From the NCBI RefSeq assembly GCF_002878395.1, contig NC_061118.1, forward strand, positions 88,201,910-88,265,909: a stretch of 64,000 nucleotides of DNA. Reading direction: 5' to 3'. This stretch comes from Capsicum annuum (lineage: Eukaryota > Streptophyta > Magnoliopsida > Solanales > Solanaceae). Position numbers and translations under genes: made by a program. Shown in pieces: positions 10,681 through 19,556 of the stretch. The first letter of the stretch is position 1. Each line of letters starts with the position of its first letter. The notes below the pieces were generated by a model, which was not told the origin of the DNA, did not search any database, and saw only the letters and a list, made by a program, of their open reading frames with translations.

Positions 10681-11520
10681 AAATCCTTTTTTCTTTTAAT
10701 TTTAAAGCAAGCTTCTGTCCGAGTAGATAAAGTAGTACTACTAAAAGCGGTAAAGAATATTTCTTGGATAACTCAAAAATCTCATTGAGTAGTCTTATCT
10801 TGTATTTTAATTTCATCCGGTTTCTTCCTCGTGCACCTCAAATTATTAATGAATATTAATTAATAAATATTGAAACCCCTAATACTTCCTTCATTTCATA
10901 TTAGTTGGCCCCTATTGACTTGGTACACCCATTAAAAAATATTAATTAGGGGTTTATTTTAGTAAATTATCCTTATTAATTATGCTTTGAAAATATAAAT
11001 TTGAATAAATACACTTTTTTTTAGTCATTTAATATTAAGGGTAGTACATCTAGAAATTAGAATTATCCCATCTCTCCTCCTTCATCCCTAAATTTATTTT
11101 ATTCGTCTCTCATCTTTTTCTTTCTCTTTTTTTTTTAGAGTTATCACAACCTTTTTTCTCTCCTATTTCTCATAAAGATCCTTTAGGATCTAAACCGATC
11201 CATATCTTAGATTCCTCGACTGAAATTACTGTTTAGATCCCCTTTTGACATTAAGGTATGGTTCACTATTGCTCTTTTATTCCCGTCTTCTTCTTTGTTC
11301 ACTGTTGCTCTTTTATTCTCGTTTTCTTCTTTGCAAGCTATTTACATCTATGTTTTTTATTTAATTACCCTTTATCCATATCATATTTATTTAAAAAAAT
11401 TGAAGGAACTTTTAATTATTGAATAAACGAACCAATAATTTTTATTACAATATATGAAAAAGTCATCTGTTGGGAGAAGTTTAAAAGCCTTGTTGGAAGT
11501 ATCATTTTCTGTATGTATTT
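10681..11520. other. AT-rich non-coding stretch
   Basis: No convincing open frame. Pyrimidine-rich tracts occur at 11100-11160 and a duplicated TTCACT..TTGCTCTTTTATTC block at 11262-11332. Possibly the leader of a decayed transcription unit; nothing can be assigned. Confidence 0.4.
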
Positions 11521-11524
11521 TATT

Positions 11525-11735
11525 TTTTTATTTGTTGTTGATGCTGTTATAGATATTGTTGGTGGGGTTGGCGTTGTTGGAACTTGTGGAGTGGTATTGT
11601 TGATGGTGTTGGAACATAGGATGTTGCTTCTTTATTGTTGATGATATTGTTGGAACATATACTGTTGTTTTCCTTGTTGTTGATGTTTTTAATTTATTGT
11701 TTCCTAGTAGTTTATGTTGTTTTTGATGTTGCAAC
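11525..11735. repeat. TTGTTG/TTGTTGGAAC low-complexity tract
   Basis: Repeated GTTGTTG, GTTGGAAC and TGTTGATG words. It looks like a degenerate relative of the palindromic repeat half-site and leads directly into cluster 5. Confidence 0.6.
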
Positions 11736-11739
11736 AAAC

Positions 11740-11940
11740 GGAACAACTGTTGGAACAAATCAAACCACCAGCAAGGCTGGTTTGATGTATTCCAATAGAA
11801 TCCACATCTGTTGCAATAGACTCCACATCTATTACATCAGACTCTATATTTGTTGCATCAGACTCCACATTTGATGCAACAGACTCCTCATCTGATGCAA
11901 CAGACTCTACATCTATTGTAATAAATAGACAATGTTCTTT
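11740..11940. repeat. 21-bp palindromic repeat, cluster 5: exact 21-bp tandem array
   Basis: Six consecutive units at 11801, 11822, 11843, 11864, 11885 and 11906, each exactly 21 bp, following the pattern TCCACATCTGTTGCAATAGA plus C. On the minus strand they encode a heptad (DVESVAS-like), which keeps a frame open at 11704-11949. I read that frame as a by-product of the repeat. Confidence 0.9.
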
Positions 11941-12029
11941 CTGTGACATTAATTTTTTCCTCTTCTTTGTAGATATAAGGAACTAAAAGTTGATCAACTT
12001 TTGCCCAACCATCATAAGAGACTGCAGTA

Positions 12030-12290
12030 AAGATGGGTTCGAAGAAATAAGCTGCATGCAAATGGAACTACTTCATATGTGGGAGGTATCTATTACTGAT
12101 AATGTTATTGTGGAAACGCACATAGAGTACACTGATTTTGTGAATGATATTTTTACTGATTAGTAGATCATTCAAACAAGATATTTATAATTTTATAGTT
12201 AAGTTTGGTAGGTCCAAACTGATAAGGTTGAGGGACCATAAATATGGTTTTGATACCCCTGTTAAGATTTAATGTTGGTTGGTGCTCATG
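12030..12290 (+). pseudogene. Unassigned coding-like tract
   Basis: It reads FEEISCMQMELLHMWEVS then VETHIEYTDFVNDIFTD (stop near 12161), and in a shifted frame SFKQDIYNFIVKFGRS, LIRLRDHKYGFDTPVKI (stop near 12270). The amino-acid mix looks like decayed protein rather than random AT-rich sequence. A transposase fragment is possible given the neighbourhood, but I cannot name it. From 12291 to 13060 further short coding-like patches occur without a consistent frame; I see nothing else there. Confidence 0.3.
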
Positions 12291-13064
12291 TTTATTTGTC
12301 AAGCATTGTAAAGAGATCTAGTTTTGGTGTCGTTGTAAAGAGATTCAATAGCAATTGGACTAACTTTTAGGGTGTGCATTACTGAAAAGGCCTTCAAAGC
12401 CTAGCACTACATCTAACAAGAATGGAAAACTAATATAGTTATTACCCTAGCCCAAATTTATATGGTTGGGTTGCTCTGGGTGAGGATTATATGCCAGAAG
12501 GTGCGGTAGAAGAATGCCTTCGAGGGAAAATAAGTGGTTAATGAAAGACTATATCATCTGAGAGCTAATTAAAGAGGATACATAGGGTAGAAAGTAACTT
12601 CTAGCGAATCTGGCCAATGAAATTATCTTAAAACATGAGAAATTTGTATTAAGTGCAAATATAAAAGTGTATCCGGCAATGTAAATTCATTTGTTGTCTC
12701 TCTAAGAGAAAAATAATGCAGATAGTCACTTTGCTAGGGAGATGCGACTATGTAGCGTGATCGGGATTATCACCTAGATAGAAAATAGCAGAAGAATAAG
12801 AAAGCCGCCTTAAGGGAATCGAGGGTTGAAATATTATACAGTAAATCTAAAAAACTTCCGCCAATAGTAACTGCAGTTAAAGTAAGGAATCTAAGTGAAG
12901 GAGGCAATTTCTGAATTTTAAATTGCATCCTATGCCTTATTATTTGTGGTTCTAATCAGGTCCACTGTTGGTAACCTGATAGGAAATACAAACGTAATTA
13001 AAAAGTAGATTGAGTATCACTACTTCCTTAGCAATACGGTTATAATTGATTGTATTTTCTAGCC

Positions 13065-13289
13065 TTAGCAAGCTTTCAACATTCCTTGGAAAAGATCAGA
13101 GGCTTGTTGTAGTATGCGAATCCCCATAGTATTCAAGCTTGCCTCCAGCTTGTCGATTTTGTCTCCAAGTTTGTCGTTGCCTTCTTTGAATTTGGTATAG
13201 AGTTCCTGATTTCTTGTGAGCTCAATCAAGAACACTACATTCAAAGTTGTGGCATTGTAGATGCTCTTTAAAAGCCTTAAAGGATACAT
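13065..13289 (-). pseudogene. Coiled-coil fragment related to the exon at 14360-14862
   Basis: The minus strand reads VVFLIELTRNQELYTKFKEG then NDKLGDKIDKLEASLNTMG. The first part matches the end of the plus-strand exon (KVILIDKLIKDQELYT), so this is a second copy of the same gene family in opposite orientation, extending further into a Leu/Lys/Glu-rich probable coiled coil. The parent gene's function is unknown to me. The Met at 13289 lies inside decayed sequence and is not a credible start. Confidence 0.5.
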
Positions 13290-13520
13290 GAAGGGTCTCT
13301 GTGTATGTTTTTAGGTCAAAATGTATTGATGCACAGTGAAGATACGGTCCCAACAGTTGAATAGCTCACTTTTATTGAGCGTTGCTCAATGCATCTTGCT
13401 CAACCAACCTTCAAAGGTTTTGATAAATTAATTAGCAAAGAGTTACGTAATGTTTGATCTAAATTGACTATACCAAACCTATCAAACGTTTTGTAACTGT
13501 AGGCCCGTTACCCAATTTAA

Positions 13521-13742
13521 ACCTTTGCCGGGGTTAGTGAACATATTAAACGATCTCAATATCTCAACCTCTTTGTTGATCTCTTTTCTCCCATATAGAG
13601 GACAACATATCCGTCATACATAAGTCTACATCGTTGCTAGAAATGTTTGCCACAACAAAAGTCTTTAGAAGACTTGATTATTAGTTTCTCAATATCACTT
13701 TTATGACTTTCTTGACGTCTTTTCCAATTATATTGGAACTGA
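13521..13742. repeat. Left arm of a long inverted repeat (222 bp)
   Basis: It pairs with 13776-13997 across a loop of about 33 bases. Outer landmarks: the CCTTTGCCGGGGTTAGTGAA side here against TTCACTAACTTAGTAAAGG in the other arm. Middle: CTCCCATATAGAGGACAA against TTGTCCTCTATATGGGAG, an 18-base perfect match. Inner: CCAATTATATTGGAA against TTCTAATATAATTG. Outer blocks resemble the exon at 14473-14565; the inner end and loop resemble the DUF1985 exon near 8003-8060. Confidence 0.88.
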
Positions 13743-13775
13743 AAAACCAAACTAAGCACAATTCCTTACTATGTT

Positions 13776-13997
13776 CATTCTAATATAATTGCAAGAGACG
13801 TCTAGAAAGTAATAAAAGTGATATTGAAAGATTACTAGTCATGCCTTCTACAGACTTTCACTGTGGCAAACATTTTTGGCGATGGTGTAAACTTTTGCAT
13901 AACGGATATATTGTCCTCTATATGGGAGAATAATGATCAGCAGAAAGGCTGAGATATTGAGATTATTTAATTTGTTCACTAACTTAGTAAAGGTTTG
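13776..13997. repeat. Right arm of the long inverted repeat (222 bp)
   Basis: This is the reverse complement of 13521-13742 at most positions by eye; both arms have equal length. It contains, on the plus strand, a frame reading KSDIERLLVMPS that matches KADIERLLIMSS of the neighbouring exon. Another segment matches that exon in the opposite sense, so the arms are shuffled gene fragments and not a simple copy. Confidence 0.88.
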
Positions 13998-14287
13998 GAA
14001 ATGTTGCCCCTCCTTGCTTATCTTGTGCATGCAAATGTGAAAAGTGCAAGGCAAAATATGATGGAGTGATTAATATTGTTGATGCATTAGCTACTGATGT
14101 AAAGAAATTGATATCTAACAATAGTGCCATTCGATCAAAGAGGATTTCAGTTTCATTCACTCCATTAGAGTTTAAGGCTAAGAGGAGAAAAAAAGTAATT
14201 TTCAAGGCATTATTAAGTAACCAAAAAAAATTCAGATCTGAGAAAGGTGAGAAGATAAAACAGGGAGGAATAGGAAGGAAAAACTGA
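13998..14287 (+). pseudogene. Fragment resembling the Ulp1-gene Cys-rich linker
   Basis: It reads NVAPPCLSCACKCEKCKAKY, then a helix (VINIVDALATDVKKLISNN), RSKRISVSFTPLEFKAKRR and a Lys-rich end. Architecture parallels the linker of the gene at 5801-8787 (KCKVCKDRED, helix, Arg-rich 'TPTVAVRRKRRKI'), so it is probably a second, diverged member on the opposite strand. Four Cys in a short span could bind metal (inference). The open frame ends at a stop at 14285-14287. Confidence 0.45.
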
Positions 14288-14359
14288 ATGGTAGATTTAG
14301 TTCATCTTGTGTCATTATGTTGAGTTACTCCATCTAATTTTGAGAGGTTTTTCTTTTCA

Positions 14360-14862
14360 GGATGCTGAGGAAGGCAGAATCTCCCCATCATTAACTAATG
14401 CCGGAAGCAAGACATCTGATGTTATTGAACCACCAGACTTCCCTTTGAAGTTTGATAATCTAGAAGACGTCTTTACTCGAGTTAGTCAACAGATTAAACG
14501 ATCTCAATCACTTGATTTTTCTGCTGATCAATCTTCTCCCATAGAGGACAAGATATCAATAAAACTGCTTGACACAACAAAAGCTGATATCGAGAGATTA
14601 CTAATTATGTCTTCTCAAAACTTGATTCTACCAGAAAACTATTCTGTATTGAGTGTTGCACTATCCATATATGCTGCAGCTTCAGATTTATCAGCCGATA
14701 GAGATTTTGCCTTGGAAAAACTCAAAGAGAACCTTTCATACTTCTCCTTGACCTTGCGTAGAGCTAAGTAGGACCAAGACGATTATTATAAGAAAGCTAC
14801 CAAGAAAGTGATCCTCATTGACAAACTCATAAAAGATCAAGAGCTCTATACGGTTGCAACAG
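14360..14862 (+). pseudogene. Spliced exon of an unidentified helical protein, with in-frame stop
   Basis: A T-rich tract and TTTTCAG (to about 14360) form a good splice acceptor. The exon reads DAEEGRISPSLTNAGSKTSD, IEPPDFPLKFDNLEDVFTRV, KADIERLLIMSSQNLILPEN, YSVLSVALSIYAAASDLSAD, then LRRAK followed by TAG (14769-14771) where DQDDYYKKATKKVILIDKLI continues in the same frame. Removing that one stop would extend it to KDQELYTV, where palindromic-repeat cluster 6 replaces the rest. The family is not one I can name. The combination with DUF1985/Ulp1 pieces nearby suggests transposon capture. Fragments recur inverted at 13065-13289 and in the hairpin arms. Confidence 0.6.
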
Positions 14863-15115
14863 ATGTGGTGTCTGTTGCAACTTGCTAGTCATCTGTTTAT
14901 TCAATTTCATCGAGAGCATTAGATTTTTCTAAACACTTCTTGGCCAAACTCAATTTTTGCTCTTGGAATGCTTTTTTTTTTCTTTGTATCCTTCAAGCTG
15001 TCTGTTAGAAAAGAAAACTGATATATCCATCTGTTGCAACAGATTGTCAATATGTTGTAAGTTATCTGATAGATAAAATATATTTTGTAATAGATTATCC
15101 ATCTGTTAGATTTAT
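14850..15115. repeat. 21-bp palindromic repeat, cluster 6
   Basis: It includes a perfect 16-bp palindrome ATCTGTTGCAACAGAT at 15029-15044. Between the repeats, the minus strand (about 15006 to 14897) reads QLEGYKEKKK, then after a slip in an A-homopolymer AFQEQKLSLAKKCLEKSNAL, a possible coiled-coil gene fragment. Confidence 0.75.
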
Positions 15116-15290
15116 TTTAAAGTAATTTTCTTTTCTTTCCGAAATACAATAAAAAGACAAAATATTGTTATTTAGATCCATTTTTTTAATATACATATTC
15201 AAAAAGTCATCAGTTTTATTTAATTAAGGGATATGAACAGTCGTGGCTTTTTGTTTGACTAAGTCAAGTCACTCCTTCCAATTCAACCAT

Positions 15291-15300
15291 TTTATAAATA
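15291..15300 (+). promoter_or_regulatory. TATA box of small-gene unit 1
   Basis: TTTATAAATA followed by GGTCCCTCC and, about 30 bp on, TCATTCTACTACAC. The same three blocks recur in the same order at 17199-17245, which supports a duplicated promoter. Confidence 0.5.
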
Positions 15301-15416
15301 GGTCCCTCCGGCCTCCTCTTGCTCGCTCATTCTACTACACTTGCAATACAAGCATAGCTGATCCAGATTCGTAAAAGAAGATTCATATCGAGTCCTTGTA
15401 GGAACTTCAAAGGTAG

Positions 15417-15563
15417 TTTGATGAATTCCAGAGAGATTTGGCCGACTTTGGAGCAAGGGTGAGGAGGGCCCTGCAGCTGCCAGATGAAAATTGTCGGGTT
15501 GACAATAATAATAGTAATAATAATAATAGTAATGATAATAATAATAGTAGTAATAATAATTAG
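15417..15563 (+). pseudogene. Small poly-Asn-tailed ORF, copy 1, no start codon
   Basis: The frame reads FDEFQRDLADFGARVRRALQ, LPDENCRVD and a tail of Asn/Ser from an AAT-rich microsatellite, stopping at TAG 15561-15563. An in-frame TAG directly precedes it (15414-15416) and no Met occurs inside, so it either needs a spliced upstream exon or is a 5'-truncated relic of the unit at 17435-17638. Shared features are the TATA/leader blocks, a short Arg/Leu-rich helix and the (AAT)n tail. Function unknown. Confidence 0.4.
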
Positions 15564-16000
15564 GTTGTATTTTTTCTTTATTTTAGCGTATATATTTTCC
15601 TTTTTTATGCCGGATCTACCTATAAGTGATTCAAAAATCTATGTATATATTTGGTTTGGTTTGGTTTGGTCGATTTTGAATTTTTAATTCTTATTTAATA
15701 TTTTATTATCATTCTATTTATTCCCTATTCTCATCATGTTGATGGTTGGAGGTACGAATTGAGCACTTGTGGCAACAGATGGTGTTGGAAAGTCATGATG
15801 GTTCTCCTAAATATGGTTCGTTAATAAATAATAAGGAACTAAATGATATGCACAATTTATAACTGTACAAAAAAGATTATATAATTTAATAAAAAGTCAC
15901 AAAATTGAATTAATTAAGTTATATAATGATATGATTGTTAAGAAAAAAGTGAATAGTCGTAACTGTGACTTTTTGTCTAAACACATTCAACAAACAAAAA
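15564..16000. other. AT-rich spacer with one isolated palindromic half-site
   Basis: GTGGCAACAGATGGTGTTGG near 15770 is a single half-site. No credible gene; a short frame from 15931 runs only into repeat cluster 7. Confidence 0.5.
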
Positions 16001-16004
16001 CAAA

Positions 16005-16185
16005 CAACTCTGCTGATGCATCAAATTCCTCATCTGTTACGACTGATGAATCAGTTATTAGAAGAATCCAAAAAGTTCCTAAAACAGATGGTCAATTTCT
16101 TCCAATAGATGGTATATCTGTTGCAACAGATGGGTTATCCGATGTAACACATATACCATCTGTTGCCATAACTCAATAAAAAAAT
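16005..16185. repeat. 21-bp palindromic repeat, cluster 7
   Basis: Contains the perfect palindrome ATCTGTTGCAACAGAT at 16116-16131 with neighbouring half-sites spaced at about 21 bp. Confidence 0.85.
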
Positions 16186-16510
16186 AATTATTATTTTATT
16201 AAAGAAATGGTTATTGAAGACTGGGTGTCTTCGATTTTTAAATTGAGAAAAAGGTTATTTAAATTTAATAAGTTGTAAAGTCATGACTTGTCACAATAAT
16301 AAAAACTCACCAACTTGATTTAATTAAGTCATTTCTTTTCACAGAAAATAATAACAAAATAAATGATAAACACAATTTAAACCGTAAAAAACTCACCAAA
16401 AATATTCTTGTTTTTAAACCTGTTTTATTAATTATATAATAAAAAAGTAAGCAAATTTGGATTTTTTTTTGGATTAATGATATGATGATAATTTTTTTTG
16501 AAAAAAAAAT

Positions 16511-16640
16511 TATATGTTGCAACAGATAGATTATCTAATGCAACAGGTTATCTATTGTTGCAAAAGATGATATATCTATTGTCATAGATGAGTTATTTGA
16601 TGCAACAAATATATAATATGTTGTCATAACTCAATGTAAA
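16511..16640. repeat. 21-bp palindromic repeat, cluster 8
   Basis: Units of GTTGCAACAGATAGATTATC type with substitutions; first unit of the tandem duplication. Confidence 0.8.
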
Positions 16641-16868
16641 AACGGTTCCTGAAAAGAACTAATTATTAATAATAAGTTGAAAAGTCATGTCTTATCACAG
16701 TATTGCTTAATTTAGTTAAGTCATAACTTTTTACAGTAATCAAGAATGTCATTAATAAATGAAGGTGAACAGTTGCACCTTTAAATTTATTTTATTAATT
16801 TATATAATTAAAAAGTCAGAAAATTTGGATGTCATGATGATAATTTTTTTTAAAAAAAGTTATATAGA

Positions 16869-17010
16869 TTATATGTTGCAACAAATATATTATCTGTTGC
16901 AACAGATATATTATATGATGAAACAAGTTATCTATTTTTTACAACAGATGATATATCTATTGTCACAGATAAGTTATCTAATGCAACAGATATATAATAT
17001 GTTGTCACAA
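16869..17010. repeat. 21-bp palindromic repeat, cluster 9
   Basis: Perfect palindrome at 16892-16907. Most units are exactly 21 bp. The plus strand encodes LLQQIYY-like heptads (frame 16759-17043), a by-product of the 21-bp phase. Confidence 0.85.
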
Positions 17011-17199
17011 CTTAATATAAAAATGGTTCTTGGAAAGAACTAATTATTATTATTAATAATAATAATAAGCTGAAAAGTCGACTGATCACAATATTGATTA
17101 ATTTAATCAAGTCATAACTTTTCACAGTAAGAAAAAAATGTCATTATAAATGGAGGTGAACAGTTGCGATTTTTTGCCTAACACATTCAAGTTCAATCC

Positions 17200-17208
17200 T
17201 TTATAAAT
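17200..17208 (+). promoter_or_regulatory. TATA box of small-gene unit 2
   Basis: TTTATAAAT followed by TGGTCCCTCC and TCATTCTACTACAC, as in unit 1 at 15291. It is a plausible core promoter, with transcription start expected about 30 bp downstream. Confidence 0.55.
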
Positions 17209-17434
17209 TGGTCCCTCCTTACTCAATCGTTTTCATTCTACTACACTCTATTTATTCCTTGCTCTTGTTACACCTTCAACTACTTTCTCTTCAAGGACTT
17301 GATAGCTTCTTCCAGTCTTTAGTAAGTTTTTTTCTTGATTTTGTGTAAATATATGTTGTATTACATTTGAATTCTTTCTTTTCTTTACTTTTGTTTTTAT
17401 GTGTGTGTTTTGTCAACTTATGTGTTTTCTAGAT

Positions 17435-17638
17435 ATGGCTGATCTAGTGTGGGATGTCGCAATTTTACGAGACACCATGCAGGAACTGCAAAAGGAGGTT
17501 CATGACCTGCAGTGGGAGTTGGCCGCTGTCAGCATAAGGATGCTACGGGAGATCCGCAGGCTGAGGAAGGCGCTGCTGCTTACGGTTGAAGATTGGTCGA
17601 CTGGCCATACAAATAATAATGATGATAATAATAATTAA
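17435..17638 (+). CDS. Small coiled-coil protein with Asn tail, 67 aa, with 5' UTR intron
   Basis: An ATG at 17435 starts MADLVWDVAILRDTMQELQK, then a Glu/Leu/Arg-rich helix (LQWELAAVSIRMLREIRRLR), a short tail and an Asn/Asp run ending at TAA. The helix has heptad-spaced hydrophobics, so a short coiled coil is likely. Upstream are a TATA box (17200), a leader, a GTAAGT donor (17322) and a TTTTCTAG acceptor (ending 17432) only two bases before the ATG, so a 5' UTR intron of about 111 bp is likely. I chose this ATG because it follows the acceptor; an upstream in-frame ATG at 17399 would lie inside the intron. No known family recognised. It is flanked on both sides by 21-bp repeat arrays. Confidence 0.45.
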   Translation: MADLVWDVAILRDTMQELQKEVHDLQWELAAVSIRMLREIRRLRKALLLTVEDWSTGHTNNNDDNNN

Positions 17639-17814
17639 GGTTTTTTTCTTTTACCAATGTATTTTTTTAATAAAAAATTTATGTTTAATGCATTTGATAT
17701 TTTAATTCTTATTTAATTTTCATGTTGTATATTTCTTTTTCTCAATGAATGACCTGTCTACATTTAAGAAATAATTTGAATCCAGTATCAATAGTAAGAG
17801 ATCAACATATAAGT

Positions 17815-18070
17815 TGAGTTATCTGTTGGGTTTGTGACAGGAGTTGCATTTTGTTGTTCGAAATATATTATTCATCAGTTGCAACAGAATAATTATTTGT
17901 TGCAATATATAAATATTATTTTGCAAAACATATATATTCTGTTGCAACATATTACTTTTTTGTTGGAACAGATAACGAATTTGGTGCAACAGATTATTTA
18001 TCTGTAGAAACAAATACCAATATGGTGCAACATATTATTAAGCTTTTGCAACAGAATGCTCATCTATTCG
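17815..18070. repeat. 21-bp palindromic repeat, cluster 10: nine consecutive 21-bp units
   Basis: Units start at 17878, 17899, 17920, 17941, 17962, 17983, 18004, 18025 and 18046, each exactly 21 bp, with the pattern GTTGCAACAGATNNNTTATT or close variants. The minus strand carries LLQQ/YVLQ heptads. This is the cleanest array of the family. Confidence 0.93.
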
Positions 18071-19060
18071 ATTTATATTATGAGAACCTAGAACCATAAA
18101 TATGAATATAACATGAGTCTACTATTACAACTCATTTATCTGGTGTCACTGATGATGGATTTGTTTAAACAAATTGCTCTTATGTTGCATTGATGTTCGC
18201 GTGCTAGCTATTGTTGAAAAAATAGCACACTAGCAGTTACCCAGATAACAAATTCAACTAAAAAGAATAATTTGACTTACCAAAGTCTCCTCTCAAATAA
18301 ATGTCAATGTTGAAAGTGATGTACGAAACAAAATTTGACATAAGAAATTGGTCAAAGAGCAGCAGTTGCGGTAACAACAACAACAACAATGGTTAACAAG
18401 AAGAATATGAAGATGATAATAAAGTATAAGATGATAATAATGAATCAAAATATGATGAATAAAGCAGCAACAACAATGAGTAACAAATATCGTAAAGAGA
18501 GAGAAATTAACAACGGATGAGGAGAGAGAAAAATATGCCTTTTTTCCCCTTCATTTCCCGTTATATTGACTAACATTTGTATCAAAGTGTAAATTTAAAA
18601 ACTTGTGAGTTATTTTGAAATTTTCCAAACTTTCTTAATTCATAATTAAGTAATTGTCACCTCCACTCAATTATTAAGACTTGTGTCACCTATACCTCAT
18701 TTTAAAACTTTTTTGTCACCTGTAGCCCAAAAGCCCAAGTTTGTTGCTAGTAATAAACTATAGGAAATTTTGTACATTTCTATTTTATTTTTCTTGTAAT
18801 ATTGGGACGTCTGTTGTTTCTTCATGAAAAAATCTATGGTGACAGTGAATGGAAAAAATATCAAGAGTTGAGTATACATTGTAATTCCACATGTAATATT
18901 TAACATTGAGTAGGTATTTGAATTGATTTATTTTTAGATGCTTTTAATTTTCTATAAATTACAAAAACTCATAACTTATGTTTACTTATTACAAAAAGTC
19001 ACATCTCTCTAAACATATTACAATTATCCCACTTTTTAACTTTCTCTCTCCAAAAATACA
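18071..19060. other. AT-rich spacer, no gene seen
   Basis: Contains an AACAAC/GATAAT low-complexity patch (18370-18480), a GA-rich patch (18495-18535), and a repeated GTCACCT word near 18656, 18685 and 18715. No recognisable gene. Confidence 0.6.
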
Positions 19061-19064
19061 TATA

Positions 19065-19556
19065 GATAGAATTCCCTTCTACTCTCATGTTTTTTTTTTT
19101 CCCATAAAAAAGGCTAGAATCAAGGTCAATTACCATATTTTGAAATCAACCATGTTTGAGTCCATATTCAATGGTATTTTTGTTTCAACTTAATCTCTTT
19201 TATCATTCTCAATTTTTAAAGATCAGAGTTTTATTAAAAAAAATTCTCAATATTTATTCTAAATATTTTTAATGTTTATCAAATAATGGCACTCCAGCTA
19301 ATTGGCTGTAATTGGTATAATTCCTTTTTACGCTCACATTTTTTCCACTAAAAAAAGCCTAGAATCAAGGGTCAGTTACCATGTTTTGAAATCAACCTTG
19401 TTTGAGTCCATATTCAATGGTATTCAGTTTCAATTTAATCTCTTTTATCATTCTCAAATTTTTAAAGATCTGAGTTTTATTCAAAAAAAATCTCAATATT
19501 TATTGTAAATTTTCCAATATTTATCAAATAATGGCACTGTTGCTAATCGGCTGTAA
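19065..19556. repeat. 246-bp tandem duplication
   Basis: TGAAATCAAC at 19141 and 19387 and the block TTTGAGTCCATATTCAATGG in both copies give a 246-bp period. Both copies end in CAAATAATGGCACT and a CTAAT.GGCTGTAA block. No coding potential of note. Confidence 0.9.

Larger units (their letters stand above)
16430..17170. repeat. Tandem duplication, about 360-390-bp units, each with a palindromic-repeat cluster
   Basis: Landmarks TATATGTTGC at 16511 and 16870 (359 bp apart) and TCATAACTTTT at 16721 and 17112 (391 bp apart; the second copy has extra ATT repeats) define two copies. Each consists of clusters 8 or 9, then GAACTAATTATT, then a GTCATAACTTTT.CACAGTAA block, then GGTGAACAGTTGC. A weaker third copy is visible at about 16080-16400. 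Confidence 0.8.

Noticed and set aside
10878..11050. Stowaway-type MITE end (ACTTCCTTCATTTCATATTAG)-like sequence
   Set aside because: Resembles one MITE terminus, but I found no matching inverted end or TA duplication.
15931..16179. 82-codon plus-strand frame with SVATDG repeats
   Set aside because: The second half is translated palindromic repeat and the first half is AT-rich spacer; no splice or promoter support.
18185..18240. Imperfect hairpin GTGCTAGCTATT..AATAGCACACTAGC as a miRNA precursor
   Set aside because: The stem is too short and imperfect, and there is no wider precursor fold.
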